DNA of 64,000 nucleotides from JACVRX01 sp963819885 (GCA_963819885.1 CAWFXV010000032.1:186001-250000); one strand, 5' to 3'. Numbered from the stretch's first letter, positions 16,876-29,478 are shown. Program-made: numbers and translations. The notes: generated by a model not told the origin, from the letters alone.

Positions 16876-17628
16876 GTGACCGAGCAGCACTCGCCCGAGA
16901 CCTCACCGGAGTCCGTCCTGCTTTCGCCCGAGTCGGACGATTTCGCCGACGAGGCGCTCGACGCCGTCCAACCGGAGGTGTCGAACCCCCCGGTGCCGAG
17001 CACGCCGGCCGACGAAGTCTCAGCTGAACCCGAGGACGAGGATCCGCTCGAGGAGTTTCGCCGCGCGCTCAAAGCCAAGCCGGGTGGCTGGTTCGTCGTG
17101 CAGACCTACTCGGGCATGGAGAATCGTGTCCGCGCGAACCTGGAAAGCCGCATCGGCAGCCTCAACATGGAGGACTACATCTTCGAAGTAGTCGTCCCCA
17201 CCGAGGAGGTCGCCGAGATCAAGAACGGCCAGCGTCGACTGGTCAAGCGCAACCGCTTCCCCGGCTATGTGCTCGTCCGAATGGACATGACCGACGAGTC
17301 GTGGGCCACGGTGCGGCACACCCCGGCCGTTACCGGCTTCGTCGGCCATTCCCATCAGCCACTCCCGCTGACCCTCGGCGAGGTCGAGCGCTGGCTCGCA
17401 CCCGAGGTGTCCGAACGGGCCAAGCCGGCCGACCAGCGTCAGCAGCAGGTGGAGGTCGTCGATTTTCAGGTGGGCGACTCCGTCATGGTCGTCGACGGGC
17501 CGTTCGCCACGCTGCACGCCACCATCAACGAGATCAACGCCGACTCACAGAAGATCAAGGGTCTGGTCGAGATCTTCGGCCGGGAGACTCCGGTCGAGCT
17601 CTCGTTCAACCAGATCCAGAAGCTCTAG
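16876..17628 (+). CDS. nusG: Transcription termination/antitermination factor NusG
   Basis: A 250-residue NusG. An acidic, Pro/Glu-rich extension of about 65 residues precedes the NGN domain (WFVVQTYSGMENRVRANL, KRNRFPGYVLVRM), and a C-terminal KOW domain is seen at FQVGDSVMVVDGPFATL. The acidic leader is typical of actinobacteria. I chose GTG 16876, about 9 bases after GGGAGGAAGAAG; ATG 16855 would begin inside that ribosome site. NusG couples RNA polymerase to the ribosome (S10) and to Rho. Confidence 0.96.
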   Translation: MTEQHSPETSPESVLLSPESDDFADEALDAVQPEVSNPPVPSTPADEVSAEPEDEDPLEEFRRALKAKPGGWFVVQTYSGMENRVRANLESRIGSLNMEDYIFEVVVPTEEVAEIKNGQRRLVKRNRFPGYVLVRMDMTDESWATVRHTPAVTGFVGHSHQPLPLTLGEVERWLAPEVSERAKPADQRQQQVEVVDFQVGDSVMVVDGPFATLHATINEINADSQKIKGLVEIFGRETPVELSFNQIQKL

Positions 17629-17647
17629 ACAAGGACCTGAGAAGTCA

Positions 17648-18079
17648 ATGCCTCCGAAGAAGAAGATCGCCGGCCTGGTCAAGCTGCAGATCCAGGCGGG
17701 GCAGGCGACACCTGCTCCGCCCGTCGGACCCGCGCTGGGACAGCATGGCGTCAACATCATGGAGTTCTGCAAGGCGTACAACGCTGCGACCGAGTCTCAG
17801 CGCGGCAACGTGATTCCGGTGGAGATCACGATCTACGAGGACCGCTCCTTCACGTTCGTCACCAAGACCCCGCCAGCAGCCAAGCTCATCCTCAAAGCCG
17901 CGGGCATCGACAAGGGCTCCGGCGAGCCGCACAAGGTCAAGGTCGCGACGATCACTCGCGAGCAGGTGCGAACCATCGCCGAGCAGAAGATGCCCGACCT
18001 CAACGCCAACGACCTCGACGCCGCCGAGAAGATCATCGCCGGCACCGCCCAGCAGATGGGCGTCACGATCGAAAACTGA
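17648..18079 (+). CDS. rplK: 50S ribosomal protein L11
   Basis: A 143-residue L11 of normal length. The proline-rich N-terminal segment APPVGPALGQHGVNIMEF is the region that contacts thiopeptide antibiotics at the GTPase-associated centre of 23S rRNA, and the RNA-binding C-terminal domain ends NANDLDAAEKIIAGTAQQMG. It begins 19 bases after nusG and is followed by rplA after 70 bases, so the four genes from secE to rplA probably form one transcript. Confidence 0.98.
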   Translation: MPPKKKIAGLVKLQIQAGQATPAPPVGPALGQHGVNIMEFCKAYNAATESQRGNVIPVEITIYEDRSFTFVTKTPPAAKLILKAAGIDKGSGEPHKVKVATITREQVRTIAEQKMPDLNANDLDAAEKIIAGTAQQMGVTIEN

Positions 18080-18149
18080 TTCGCACGACAGTGGGAGAGC
18101 CGGCGCTCGGCTCGTGACCACGACTCCACACGACTCATCGGGAGCAGTA

Positions 18150-18866
18150 ATGAAGCGCAGCAAGGCATACCGCGCCGCCGAGGAAAAGATCGACCGCCAG
18201 CGGCTTTACTCTCCGCTCGAGGCGGTTCGCCTCGCCCGGGAGACCAGCAGCACCAAGTACGACGCGACGGTCGAGGTCGCCCTTCGCCTCGGCGTCGACC
18301 CTCGCAAGGCCGATCAGATGGTCCGCGGCACCGTCAACCTCCCGCACGGCACCGGCAAGACCGCACGGGTCCTGGTCTTCGCCGTAGGCGCCAAGGCCGA
18401 CGATGCTCGTTCGGCCGGCGCTGACATCATCGGCGGCGACGAACTGATCGAAGAGGTTCAAGGCGGACGGCTCGACTTCGATGCTGTCGTCGCGACACCA
18501 GACCTGATGGGCAAGGTCGGCCGGCTGGGCCGAATCCTGGGCCCGCGCGGACTGATGCCGAACCCGAAGACCGGCACGGTGACGATGGACGTGACCAAGG
18601 CCGTCTCGGACATCAAGGGCGGAAAGATCGAGTTCCGGGTCGACCGGCACGCGAACCTGCACTTCGTGATCGGCAAGGTGTCGTTCTCTGACCAGGCGCT
18701 GTCCGAGAACTACGCGGCGGCCATGGACGAGGTGATCCGGCTCAAACCGTCGGCAGCGAAGGGACGCTACCTGCGGAAGGCGACGATGGCGACCACCATG
18801 GGCCCGGGCATTCCGCTGGATCCGGCGAAGACCAAGCTCACCGCCGAGGAGCCGGTCACCGCCTGA
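18150..18866 (+). CDS. rplA: 50S ribosomal protein L1
   Basis: A 238-residue L1 with the signature GRLGRILGPRGLMPNPKTGT. ATG 18150 follows GGAG (18141-18144) by 5 bases; an upstream in-frame start at 18114 would add 12 residues and lacks a ribosome site. L1 forms the mobile L1 stalk at the E site and in many bacteria represses its own operon. An inserted gene framed by direct repeats begins 16 bases after the stop, separating rplKA from rplJL. Confidence 0.97.
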   Translation: MKRSKAYRAAEEKIDRQRLYSPLEAVRLARETSSTKYDATVEVALRLGVDPRKADQMVRGTVNLPHGTGKTARVLVFAVGAKADDARSAGADIIGGDELIEEVQGGRLDFDAVVATPDLMGKVGRLGRILGPRGLMPNPKTGTVTMDVTKAVSDIKGGKIEFRVDRHANLHFVIGKVSFSDQALSENYAAAMDEVIRLKPSAAKGRYLRKATMATTMGPGIPLDPAKTKLTAEEPVTA

Positions 18867-18882
18867 GTTCCGCTCAAGATCT

Positions 18883-18934
18883 ACTGTGCAGGAGTTGTGC
18901 AGCTCGCCGGGCGGGTGGCACAACCTGTGAACAA
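18883..18934 (+). repeat. Left flanking direct repeat of the DUF559 gene
   Basis: Pairs with 19976-20027: 41 of 53 aligned bases match. The shared core is CTCGCCGGGCG followed by TGTGAACA. Within this copy TTGTGC and GCACAA form an inverted pair around the core. It lies 16 bases after rplA and 96 bases before the DUF559 gene. Confidence 0.65.
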
Positions 18935-19030
18935 TCTGGCGGTCCACAGGCCGGGCGTGCGGGCTGATATGCCCACAGACTCTTTCGCGAGCCTGCCCTG
19001 GACTGGGTCTCCGTCGCCAAGCTCGGCCGG

Positions 19031-19972
19031 ATGGATCCCCTCCCGGACTCGCTGGCCATGGGCGCCCATCGCCGGCACACGTTGCTCGGCGGAGGTGTCA
19101 GCGCTGCGGAGCTTCGCGGGAACCTGTGGCGTCAGCCGCTGCACGGTAGCTACGCCCTGGCGATGTCAGACCCCTGTGACCCGATGCAACGCATCGCCGA
19201 CGCGGCGAGTGTCCTGCCGGCTGGTGGGGCACTGAGCGGCTGGGCCTCGGCCTTTGTGCAAGGCGTAGGCGACCTGGATGGCCGCCGATGGGATGGTTCA
19301 TTCCTGCCGGTACTGATGGCGCTACCGCCGCAACGGCAGGTGCGACGCCATGGAATCAGCACGATCCGAGCGCCTCTGCCGGATTCCGATCTGATCGAGG
19401 TCGGCGAATTGATCATCACGGCGCCTGGCCGTAGCTGCTTCGACATGATGCGACTGTCCAGCCTCGAGGATGCTGTCGTCGGAGTCGATGCCATGCTCCG
19501 CGCCAAGGTCGTCTCGATCGAGGAGCTGGATGATTATCTGGCGAAGCACGCGGGCTGGAAAGGCGCCCCGACGGTGCGCTCCGGCCTGGAGCTCTGTGAT
19601 GGCCGCGCAGCCTCCTGCCCGGAGAGCCGATTGCGTGTGCTGTGGGTCGTCGAGGCAGGTCTTCCCCCACCGCGGGTGAACGTCCCGGTCTTTAGCCTGT
19701 CCGGATGGCTGATCGGCGTTCCAGATCTGCTTGACGTGGAGACTGGTCTTGTCGGCGAGTACGACGGCTCCAACCACCGGGAGCTTCGGCGCCATACCGA
19801 CGACAACGCGCGCGAGGAGAGGTTCGAGGCGCACGGCTTGACCGTTGTCCGCTCCACGTCAATTGACCTGATGCATCGCCGGCGGCAGACGGTTGCTCGG
19901 CTGCGCGACGGGTACCGACGAGCGCTACGACGAGACCGTCGGCTGGACCGGTGGACCCTGGACCCTTCATGA
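19031..19972 (+). CDS. DUF559 / VSR-fold endonuclease-like protein with AbiEi-type N terminus
   Basis: A 313-residue protein. Residues 1-80 resemble the N terminus of AbiEi-type or DUF559 actinobacterial proteins (a short helix-turn region, then LPAGGALSGWASAF). Residues 197-280 look like a VSR/MutH-type nuclease fold: PESRLRVLW, VPDLLDVETGLVGEYDGSNH, then REERFEAHGLTVVR. Glu198, Asp232, Glu243 and Asp245 are candidate metal-binding residues. It occupies the gap between rplA and rplJ and is bracketed by imperfect 53-bp direct repeats; its stop codon abuts the right copy. No partner toxin or methylase is adjacent. Nuclease activity is inference. An in-frame start further downstream cannot be excluded. 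Confidence 0.7.
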   Translation: MDPLPDSLAMGAHRRHTLLGGGVSAAELRGNLWRQPLHGSYALAMSDPCDPMQRIADAASVLPAGGALSGWASAFVQGVGDLDGRRWDGSFLPVLMALPPQRQVRRHGISTIRAPLPDSDLIEVGELIITAPGRSCFDMMRLSSLEDAVVGVDAMLRAKVVSIEELDDYLAKHAGWKGAPTVRSGLELCDGRAASCPESRLRVLWVVEAGLPPPRVNVPVFSLSGWLIGVPDLLDVETGLVGEYDGSNHRELRRHTDDNAREERFEAHGLTVVRSTSIDLMHRRRQTVARLRDGYRRALRRDRRLDRWTLDPS

Positions 19973-19975
19973 TCC

Positions 19976-20027
19976 ACTGTGCGTCAGTTGCACGACTCGC
20001 CGGGCGTGTCGCACGACATGTGAACAG
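19976..20027 (+). repeat. Right flanking direct repeat of the DUF559 gene
   Basis: Begins three bases after the stop codon of the DUF559 gene. It is 77 percent identical to 18883-18934, with the fully conserved core CTCGCCGGGCG and TGTGAACA. It ends 42 bases before the rplJ promoter, so the insertion left that promoter intact. Confidence 0.65.
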
Positions 20028-20068
20028 TTGATCATGAAGTGGGTCGCAACGCGCGCGATCTAGGTGAT

Positions 20069-20098
20069 TTGGCCGTGCCTGCCTGTCACCCGTACCCT
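20069..20098 (+). promoter_or_regulatory. Candidate promoter for rplJ-rplL
   Basis: TTGGCC (20069-20074) and TACCCT (20093-20098) with an 18-base spacer. The predicted transcription start, about 20105, coincides with the first base of the folded L10 leader. Confidence 0.55.
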
Positions 20099-20105
20099 GG
20101 TCCGT

Positions 20106-20250
20106 GCCAGAGACCGCCGGTCTCCGACCCTGCTAGGTCGGACGAAGGCCCCGCATGATGCGGGCGGCCCGCGCAGGTGAGAGGACTGCCACGGCTTCGC
20201 CGTCGTGGTTGACGCCCCGTGCCTGCGCCGGGGCGTTTCGCTTGTGGGAC
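20106..20250 (+). promoter_or_regulatory. Ribosomal protein L10 leader
   Basis: A run of hairpins typical of actinobacterial L10 leaders: GAGACC/GGTCTC (20110-20124), CCGACC/GGTCGG (20124-20141) and CCCGCAT/ATGCGGG. GCGCAGG (20171-20177) can pair with CCTGCGC (20222-20228), competing with a terminator-like stem ACGCCCC/GGGGCGT (20212-20236) followed by TTCGCTT. Known L10 leaders bind the L10-(L12)n complex to repress rplJL. Confidence 0.75.
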
Positions 20251-20286
20251 TCAGCCGGCGACGCCCAACCGCTGCGAAGGAGTTCC

Positions 20287-20832
20287 ATGGCTAGAGCCGA
20301 CAAGACGGCCACCGTCGCCGAGCTTGCCAACGAGCTCCGCGGTTCCACCGCCGTCGTGCTGACCGAGTACCGCGGCCTGTCGGTCAAGCAGCTGACAGAG
20401 CTCCGCCGGGCGCTGGGCGGCAACGCGTCCTACGCGGTCGTGAAAAACACCCTGACCAAGATCGCGGCCAAAGAGGCCGGGATCGAGGGGATCGACGATC
20501 ACCTGGTCGGCCCGTCTGCGATCGCGTTCGTCAAGGGCGACCCGGTAGACGCCGCCAAGGGTCTACGCGACTTCGCCCGGATCCACCCGGTCCTGGTGAT
20601 CAAGGGCGGGGTGCTCGACGGCAAGCTGATCTCGGCAGATGAGATCCGCAAGCTCGCCGATCTGGAGTCCCGCGAGGTTCTGCTCGCCAAGATGGCCGGC
20701 GCGATGAAGGCGTCTCTCGTCAACGCCGTGTCGCTGTTCAATGCTCCGCTGTCCAAGACCGCCCGCCTGGTCGAGGCGCTTCGCCAGAAAGTCGACGCCG
20801 ACACGACACCGGTGGGCCAACCCGAGGCCTGA
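20287..20832 (+). CDS. rplJ: 50S ribosomal protein L10
   Basis: A 181-residue L10 that anchors L7/L12 dimers to the GTPase-associated centre. The N-terminal domain shows LRGSTAVVLTEYRGLSVKQL and a YAVVKNTL segment; the C-terminal helix that carries L7/L12 begins near ASLVNAVSLFNAPLSK. ATG 20287 follows AAGGAG (20277-20282). It is preceded by the L10 leader, which likely sets autogenous control, and rplL follows after 57 bases. Confidence 0.97.
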   Translation: MARADKTATVAELANELRGSTAVVLTEYRGLSVKQLTELRRALGGNASYAVVKNTLTKIAAKEAGIEGIDDHLVGPSAIAFVKGDPVDAAKGLRDFARIHPVLVIKGGVLDGKLISADEIRKLADLESREVLLAKMAGAMKASLVNAVSLFNAPLSKTARLVEALRQKVDADTTPVGQPEA

Positions 20833-20889
20833 GGTTCGACCGACCCATCGACCATCCATACATCCGCACGTGAGAAAGGAACCGCCACC

Positions 20890-21282
20890 ATGGCGAAGCT
20901 CAGCACCGACGATCTCCTCGGCGCATTCAAGGAGATGTCCCTGATCGAGCTCTCCGAGTTCGTGAAGAAGTTCGAGGAGACGTTCGACGTCACCGCCGCC
21001 GCTCCCGTAGCCGTTGCCGCGGCTGCTCCCGCCGGCGCCGGAACCGGTGTCGCCGAGGAGACCGTCGAGCAGGACGAGTTCGACGTCGTCCTCGAGGCTG
21101 CCGGGGACAAGAAGATCCAGGTCATCAAGGAGGTCCGGGCCCTGACCAGCCTCGGCCTCAAGGAGGCCAAGGACCTTGTCGACGGCGCTCCCAAGCCGGT
21201 CCTGGAAAAGGTCAACAAGGAAGCCGCGGACAAGGCCCGCGAGCAGCTCGAGGGAGCCGGCGCCACCGTCACCGTGAAATGA
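20890..21282 (+). CDS. rplL: 50S ribosomal protein L7/L12
   Basis: A 130-residue L7/L12. The N-terminal dimerisation domain (LSTDDLLGAFKEMSLIELSE) is followed by an Ala/Pro/Gly-rich hinge (about residues 36-55) and the factor-binding C-terminal domain (KIQVIKEVRALTSLGLKEAK). A GAAAGGA ribosome site precedes the ATG. Several copies bind L10 and recruit EF-G and EF-Tu. Co-transcribed with rplJ. Confidence 0.98.
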   Translation: MAKLSTDDLLGAFKEMSLIELSEFVKKFEETFDVTAAAPVAVAAAAPAGAGTGVAEETVEQDEFDVVLEAAGDKKIQVIKEVRALTSLGLKEAKDLVDGAPKPVLEKVNKEAADKAREQLEGAGATVTVK

Positions 21283-21348
21283 CGTCGTGCCGTCCAGCGC
21301 GGTCGTGATGTCGAAATTGCCAGCGTTCTTCCGTGTGCAAGTCGCTGG

Positions 21349-21540
21349 CTAGGCCTGCTGGGTGAGGAAGGATCCGCCCGGGCGGAGGACCCGGAGGACT
21401 TCACTGGCGACGAATGCCTCGTGCCGGTCGAGGATGACGTCGAAGCGCTGGTCCGGAAACGGCACCGGCCGACGAAGGTCGTCAGGCGTCTGATCACCTG
21501 GCGCCGCACGATCAGGTTCTCCATCGACGATCAGGTGCAC
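21349..21540 (-). pseudogene. Remnant of a class I SAM-dependent methyltransferase
   Basis: A 63-codon open frame between rplL and rpoB. It reads VPFPDQRFDVILDRHEAF then EVLRVLRPGGSFLTQQ, which is the middle of the methyltransferase-11 fold (strands 4 and 5 with the RPGG turn). The SAM-binding glycine motif (N terminus) and the whole C-terminal third are missing, and a stop follows TQQA directly. I see no continuation in other frames. It is a decayed fragment, not a functional enzyme. The remainder of 21283-21803 holds only the rpoB promoter and leader. Confidence 0.6.
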
Positions 21541-21685
21541 AAATCGGGCGGGAGCGGGTGTTCTCGCATCCAGAAGCTTGACTCAGACGCCCCCCGAGGG
21601 GATGCTTCAAGCAGGCCAGAGCACGGTGACAATCTGGCCGCAGCGAGGAGACGGGACGGAACGTCTGCGGATGACGAGCCGCCAC

Positions 21686-21715
21686 TCGACAGCAGTGAGC
21701 CTGATTGGCTAGACT
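21686..21715 (+). promoter_or_regulatory. Candidate promoter for rpoB-rpoC
   Basis: TCGACA (21686-21691) and TAGACT (21710-21715) with an 18-base spacer. It lies about 90 bases before the rpoB start codon and matches 5 of 6 and 4 of 6 consensus bases. Confidence 0.55.
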
Positions 21716-21803
21716 GCTCATTTGCGCTGCCCTCAGCCCCTTCGTGCCCACGTAGGTGAGGTCTGCGCTCGATTCCGACCGTGAGCCCTCGGAAGGACCA
21801 CTC

Positions 21804-24800
21804 TTGGCCGCCACGCGCACCGCTCCCACCCCTGCCAACAACAAGCGCCGCATCTCCTTCGCCAAGATCCGAGAGCCCCTCGAGGTTCCCAACCTCCTCG
21901 CGCTCCAGATCGACAGCTTCGACTGGCTCCTCGGCAACTCGCGTTGGCAAGCACGCGTCGAGACCGCGGAGGCCGAAGGCCGCGACGACCTGCCGTCCGC
22001 TTCCGGGCTGCAGGAGATCCTCGACGAGATCAGCCCCATCGAGGACTTTTCCGGGACGATGTCCCTCTCGTTCTCGAACCCCCGGTTCGAAGAGCCGAAG
22101 AACAGCATCGACGAGTGCAAGATGCGCGACTTCACCTACTCGGCGCCGTTGTTCGTCACTGCGGAGTTCATCAACAACGAGACCGGCGAGATCAAGTCGC
22201 AGACCGTGTTCATGGGCGACTTCCCGCTGATGACCGGCAAGGGCACCTTCATCATCAACGGGACCGAGCGCGTCGTCGTCTCGCAGCTGGTCCGATCGCC
22301 CGGGGTGTACTTCGAGCGCACCCTGGACAAGACCTCGGACAAGGACGTCTTCACCGCGAAGGTCATCCCGTCCCGGGGTGCCTGGCTCGAGTTCGAGATC
22401 GACAAGCGCGACATGGTCGGTGTCCGGCTCGACCGCAAGCGCAAGCAGAACGTCACGGTGCTGCTGCAGGCCATGGGCTTTACCCGTGAGCAGATCCTGA
22501 CCGAGTTCGGCGACGACGAGGCGATGCGCCTCACCCTGGACAAGGACCACACCACCACCCAGGACGAGGCGCTGCTCGACATCTATCGCAAGATGCGCCC
22601 CGGAGAGCCGCCCACCCGCGAGGCCGCGCAGCAGCTGCTCGAGAACGCCTACTTCAACCCCAAGCGCTACGACCTGGCCAAGGTCGGCCGCTACAAGGTC
22701 AACAAGAAGCTGGGCCTGGAGCAGCCGCTGGACCAGAGCACGCTCACTCTCGAAGACATCGTGGCGACCCTGCGCTACCTGGTGCGGCTGCACGCGGGGG
22801 AGACCGAGTTCAGCCAGGGCAAGACCACCCTGCGGATCGAGACCGACGACATCGACCATTTCGGCAACCGCCGACTGCGTACGGTCGGTGAGCTCATCCA
22901 GAACCAGGTCCGCACGGGTCTGTCGCGGATGGAGCGCGTCGTGCGTGAGCGGATGACCACGCAAGACGTCGAGGCCATCACCCCGCAGACGCTGATCAAC
23001 ATCCGCCCGGTCGTCGCGGCGATCAAGGAGTTCTTCGGCACCTCCCAGCTGTCTCAGTTCATGGACCAGACGAACCCACTTGCCGGGCTGACCCACAAGC
23101 GCCGCCTGTCGGCGCTGGGGCCCGGTGGGCTGTCGCGTGAGCGGGCCGGCTTCGAGGTCCGCGACGTGCACTCGTCGCACTACGGCCGGATGTGCCCGAT
23201 CGAGACGCCCGAGGGGCCGAACATCGGTCTGATGGGCTCGCTCGCGACCTACGGGCGGATCAACGCCTTCGGATTCGTCGAGACGCCTTACCGCCGAGTC
23301 AAGAACGGCAAGGTCAGCGACAACGTCGACTACCTGACCGCCGACGAGGAGGACCTCTACGTCATCGCGCAGGCCAACGCGCCGCTGAACGACGACAGCC
23401 GGTTCGCGGAGGACCGGGTAACGGTCCGCAAGCGTGGCGGTGAGCTCGAGCTCGTCCGTGCCGACACCGTCGACTACATGGACGTCTCGCCGCGGCAGAT
23501 GGTCTCCGTCGCGACCGCGATGATCCCGTTCCTCGAGCACGACGACGCCAACCGGGCATTGATGGGCTCGAACATGCAGCGCCAGGCGGTTCCGCTGCTG
23601 CGCAGTGAAGCGCCGCTGGTGGGTACGGGCATGGAACTGCACGCGGCCGTCGACGCCGGCGACGTGGTCGTCGCCGACAAGGCCGGCGTCGTCACCGAGG
23701 TGTCCGCCGACTACGTGACCGTGATGACCGACGACGGCGCCTACCAGACCTATCAGATGGCCAAGTTCCACCGGTCCAACGCGGGCACGTGCATCAACCA
23801 GCGCCCGGTGGTCGACGAAGGCGACCGGATCGAATCCGGCCAGGTGATCGCCGACGGCCCGTCGACCGAGGACGGCGAGATGGGCCTGGGCAAGAACCTG
23901 CTCGTCGCGTTCATGCCCTGGGAGGGCCACAACTACGAAGACGCCATCATCCTGTCCCAGCGGCTGATCAAGGACGACGTCCTCACCTCGATCCACATCG
24001 AGGAGCACGAGGTCGACGCTCGCGACACCAAGCTGGGCCCGGAGGAGATCACCCGGGACATCCCGAACGTCTCCGACGAGATCCTGGCCGATCTCGACGA
24101 GCGCGGCATCATCCGGATCGGCGCGGAGGTCCAGGCCGGCGACATCCTGGTCGGCAAGGTCACGCCAAAGGGGGAGACCGAGCTGACCCCCGAGGAGCGG
24201 CTGCTGCGGGCGATCTTCGGCGAGAAGGCCCGTGAGGTCCGCGACACGTCGCTGAAGGTTCCGCACGGCGAGACCGGCAAGGTCATCGGCGTCCGACTCT
24301 TCGATCGCGACGAGGGCGACGAGCTACCGCCAGGCGTCAACCAACTGGTGCGGGTTTACATCGCTCAGATGCGCAAGATCCAGGACGGCGACAAGCTGGC
24401 CGGCCGGCACGGCAACAAGGGCGTCATCTCGAAGATCCTTCCGGTCGAGGACATGCCGTTCCTTGCCGACGGCACTGCGGTCGACATCGTGCTGAACCCG
24501 CTCGGTGTGCCCAGCCGGATGAACCTCGGCCAGGTACTGGAGACACACCTGGGCTGGGTCGCCAAGTCCGGCTGGCGGATCGAGGGGTCCGAGACCGAGT
24601 GGAAGAAGCGGCTGCACGAGATCGGCGCCGCTGAGGCAGTGCCGGGTACCAAGGTGGCGACGCCGGTGTTCGACGGCGCCCGCGAGGAGGAGATCGTCGG
24701 CCTGCTGGCCTCGAGTCTGCCCAACCGTGACGGCGACTCTCTCGTCGGCGCCGACGGCAAGGCGCTGCTGTTCGACGGCCGCTCCGGCGAGCCGTTCCCG

Positions 24801-25271
24801 CACCCGGTCGCCGTCGGATACATCTACATGCTCAAGCTCAACCACCTGGTCGACGACAAGATCCACGCCCGGGCGACCGGTCCTTACTCGATGATCACGC
24901 AGCAGCCGCTGGGCGGTAAGGCCCAGTTCGGCGGTCAGCGATTCGGCGAGATGGAGGTGTGGGCGCTGCAGGCGTACGGCGCCGCCTATGCCTTGCAGGA
25001 GCTGCTGACGATCAAGTCCGACGACGTTACCGGCCGAGTAAAGGTGTACGAGGCGATCGTCAAGGGCGAGAACATCCCGGAGCCGGGAATTCCGGAGTCG
25101 TTCAAGGTGTTGATCAAGGAGATGCAGTCCCTGTGTCTCAACGTGGAGGTTCTCTCCAGCGACGGCACCCAGATCGAGATGCGCGATACCGACGAGGACG
25201 TCTTCCGGGCTGCCGAGGAGTTGGGAATCGACCTGTCCCGGCGCGAGCCGAGCAGCGTCGAAGAGGTATAG
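21804..25271 (+). CDS. rpoB: DNA-directed RNA polymerase subunit beta
   Basis: A 1155-residue beta subunit. I chose TTG 21804 because GGAAGGA lies 6 bases upstream and because other actinobacterial RpoB proteins start L-A-A at this place; an upstream ATG at 21756 has no ribosome site. The rifampicin pocket is wild type: SQLSQFMDQTNPLAGLTHKR, then RLSALGPGGL. Other conserved blocks include YGRMCPIETPEGPNIGL and RHGNKGVISKILP. RpoC follows after 61 bases. Nothing suggests rifampicin resistance. Confidence 0.98.
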   Translation: MAATRTAPTPANNKRRISFAKIREPLEVPNLLALQIDSFDWLLGNSRWQARVETAEAEGRDDLPSASGLQEILDEISPIEDFSGTMSLSFSNPRFEEPKNSIDECKMRDFTYSAPLFVTAEFINNETGEIKSQTVFMGDFPLMTGKGTFIINGTERVVVSQLVRSPGVYFERTLDKTSDKDVFTAKVIPSRGAWLEFEIDKRDMVGVRLDRKRKQNVTVLLQAMGFTREQILTEFGDDEAMRLTLDKDHTTTQDEALLDIYRKMRPGEPPTREAAQQLLENAYFNPKRYDLAKVGRYKVNKKLGLEQPLDQSTLTLEDIVATLRYLVRLHAGETEFSQGKTTLRIETDDIDHFGNRRLRTVGELIQNQVRTGLSRMERVVRERMTTQDVEAITPQTLINIRPVVAAIKEFFGTSQLSQFMDQTNPLAGLTHKRRLSALGPGGLSRERAGFEVRDVHSSHYGRMCPIETPEGPNIGLMGSLATYGRINAFGFVETPYRRVKNGKVSDNVDYLTADEEDLYVIAQANAPLNDDSRFAEDRVTVRKRGGELELVRADTVDYMDVSPRQMVSVATAMIPFLEHDDANRALMGSNMQRQAVPLLRSEAPLVGTGMELHAAVDAGDVVVADKAGVVTEVSADYVTVMTDDGAYQTYQMAKFHRSNAGTCINQRPVVDEGDRIESGQVIADGPSTEDGEMGLGKNLLVAFMPWEGHNYEDAIILSQRLIKDDVLTSIHIEEHEVDARDTKLGPEEITRDIPNVSDEILADLDERGIIRIGAEVQAGDILVGKVTPKGETELTPEERLLRAIFGEKAREVRDTSLKVPHGETGKVIGVRLFDRDEGDELPPGVNQLVRVYIAQMRKIQDGDKLAGRHGNKGVISKILPVEDMPFLADGTAVDIVLNPLGVPSRMNLGQVLETHLGWVAKSGWRIEGSETEWKKRLHEIGAAEAVPGTKVATPVFDGAREEEIVGLLASSLPNRDGDSLVGADGKALLFDGRSGEPFPHPVAVGYIYMLKLNHLVDDKIHARATGPYSMITQQPLGGKAQFGGQRFGEMEVWALQAYGAAYALQELLTIKSDDVTGRVKVYEAIVKGENIPEPGIPESFKVLIKEMQSLCLNVEVLSSDGTQIEMRDTDEDVFRAAEELGIDLSRREPSSVEEV

Positions 25272-25332
25272 CCCCTCTACCCGAGCCAACCGCCCGACCT
25301 GATGACTGAGACGAACTGAGAGAAGGAACCAC

Positions 25333-29244
<3,912 letters not shown>

Positions 29245-29255
29245 CCGAAACACAA

Positions 29256-29305
29256 GATCGAAGGCTGGTTGGTGGGGTTCAGACCCCAGTAACCAGCCTT
29301 CGATC
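29256..29305 (+). terminator. Terminator-like hairpin after rpoC
   Basis: GATCGAAGGCTGGTT (29256-29270) and AACCAGCCTTCGATC (29291-29305) form a perfect 15-bp stem; the 20-base loop contains a nested GGGGT/ACCCC pair. No T tract follows, as often seen in actinobacteria. It most likely ends the rpoBC transcript. Confidence 0.7.
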
Positions 29306-29350
29306 ATGAGCGCTGAGCCATCCCTGTCTGCGCGTGTCCACGACAAGGTC

Positions 29351-29394
29351 ATTTGGCGCGCTGAGCGGTGGCGATTTGGCACGCTGAGAGGTTG
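29351..29394 (+). repeat. Tandem 23-bp-period motif between rpoC and rpsL
   Basis: ATTTGGCGCGCTGAGCGGT (29351-29369) and ATTTGGCACGCTGAGAGGT (29374-29392) are two direct copies with two mismatches, 23 bases apart. No gene overlaps them. Their function is unknown. Confidence 0.55.
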
Positions 29395-29478
29395 GGGTAG
29401 CGCCCGTTTTGGGTGGATTGTGGAGCAGCATAACGTGCCAATCGACACCGACGGTCGCCGTACGGCTGGCCGATTGAG

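Noticed and set aside
22900..23260. Possible rifampicin-resistance changes in rpoB and streptomycin-resistance changes in rpsL
   Set aside because: The resistance-determining segments read as wild type at the key Asp, His, Ser and Lys positions.
21531..24266. A 911-codon open frame on the minus strand across rpoB
   Set aside because: It is antisense to the conserved rpoB sequence, has Val/Asp/Leu/Arg-biased composition with no domain, and results from the GC-rich third positions of the plus-strand gene.
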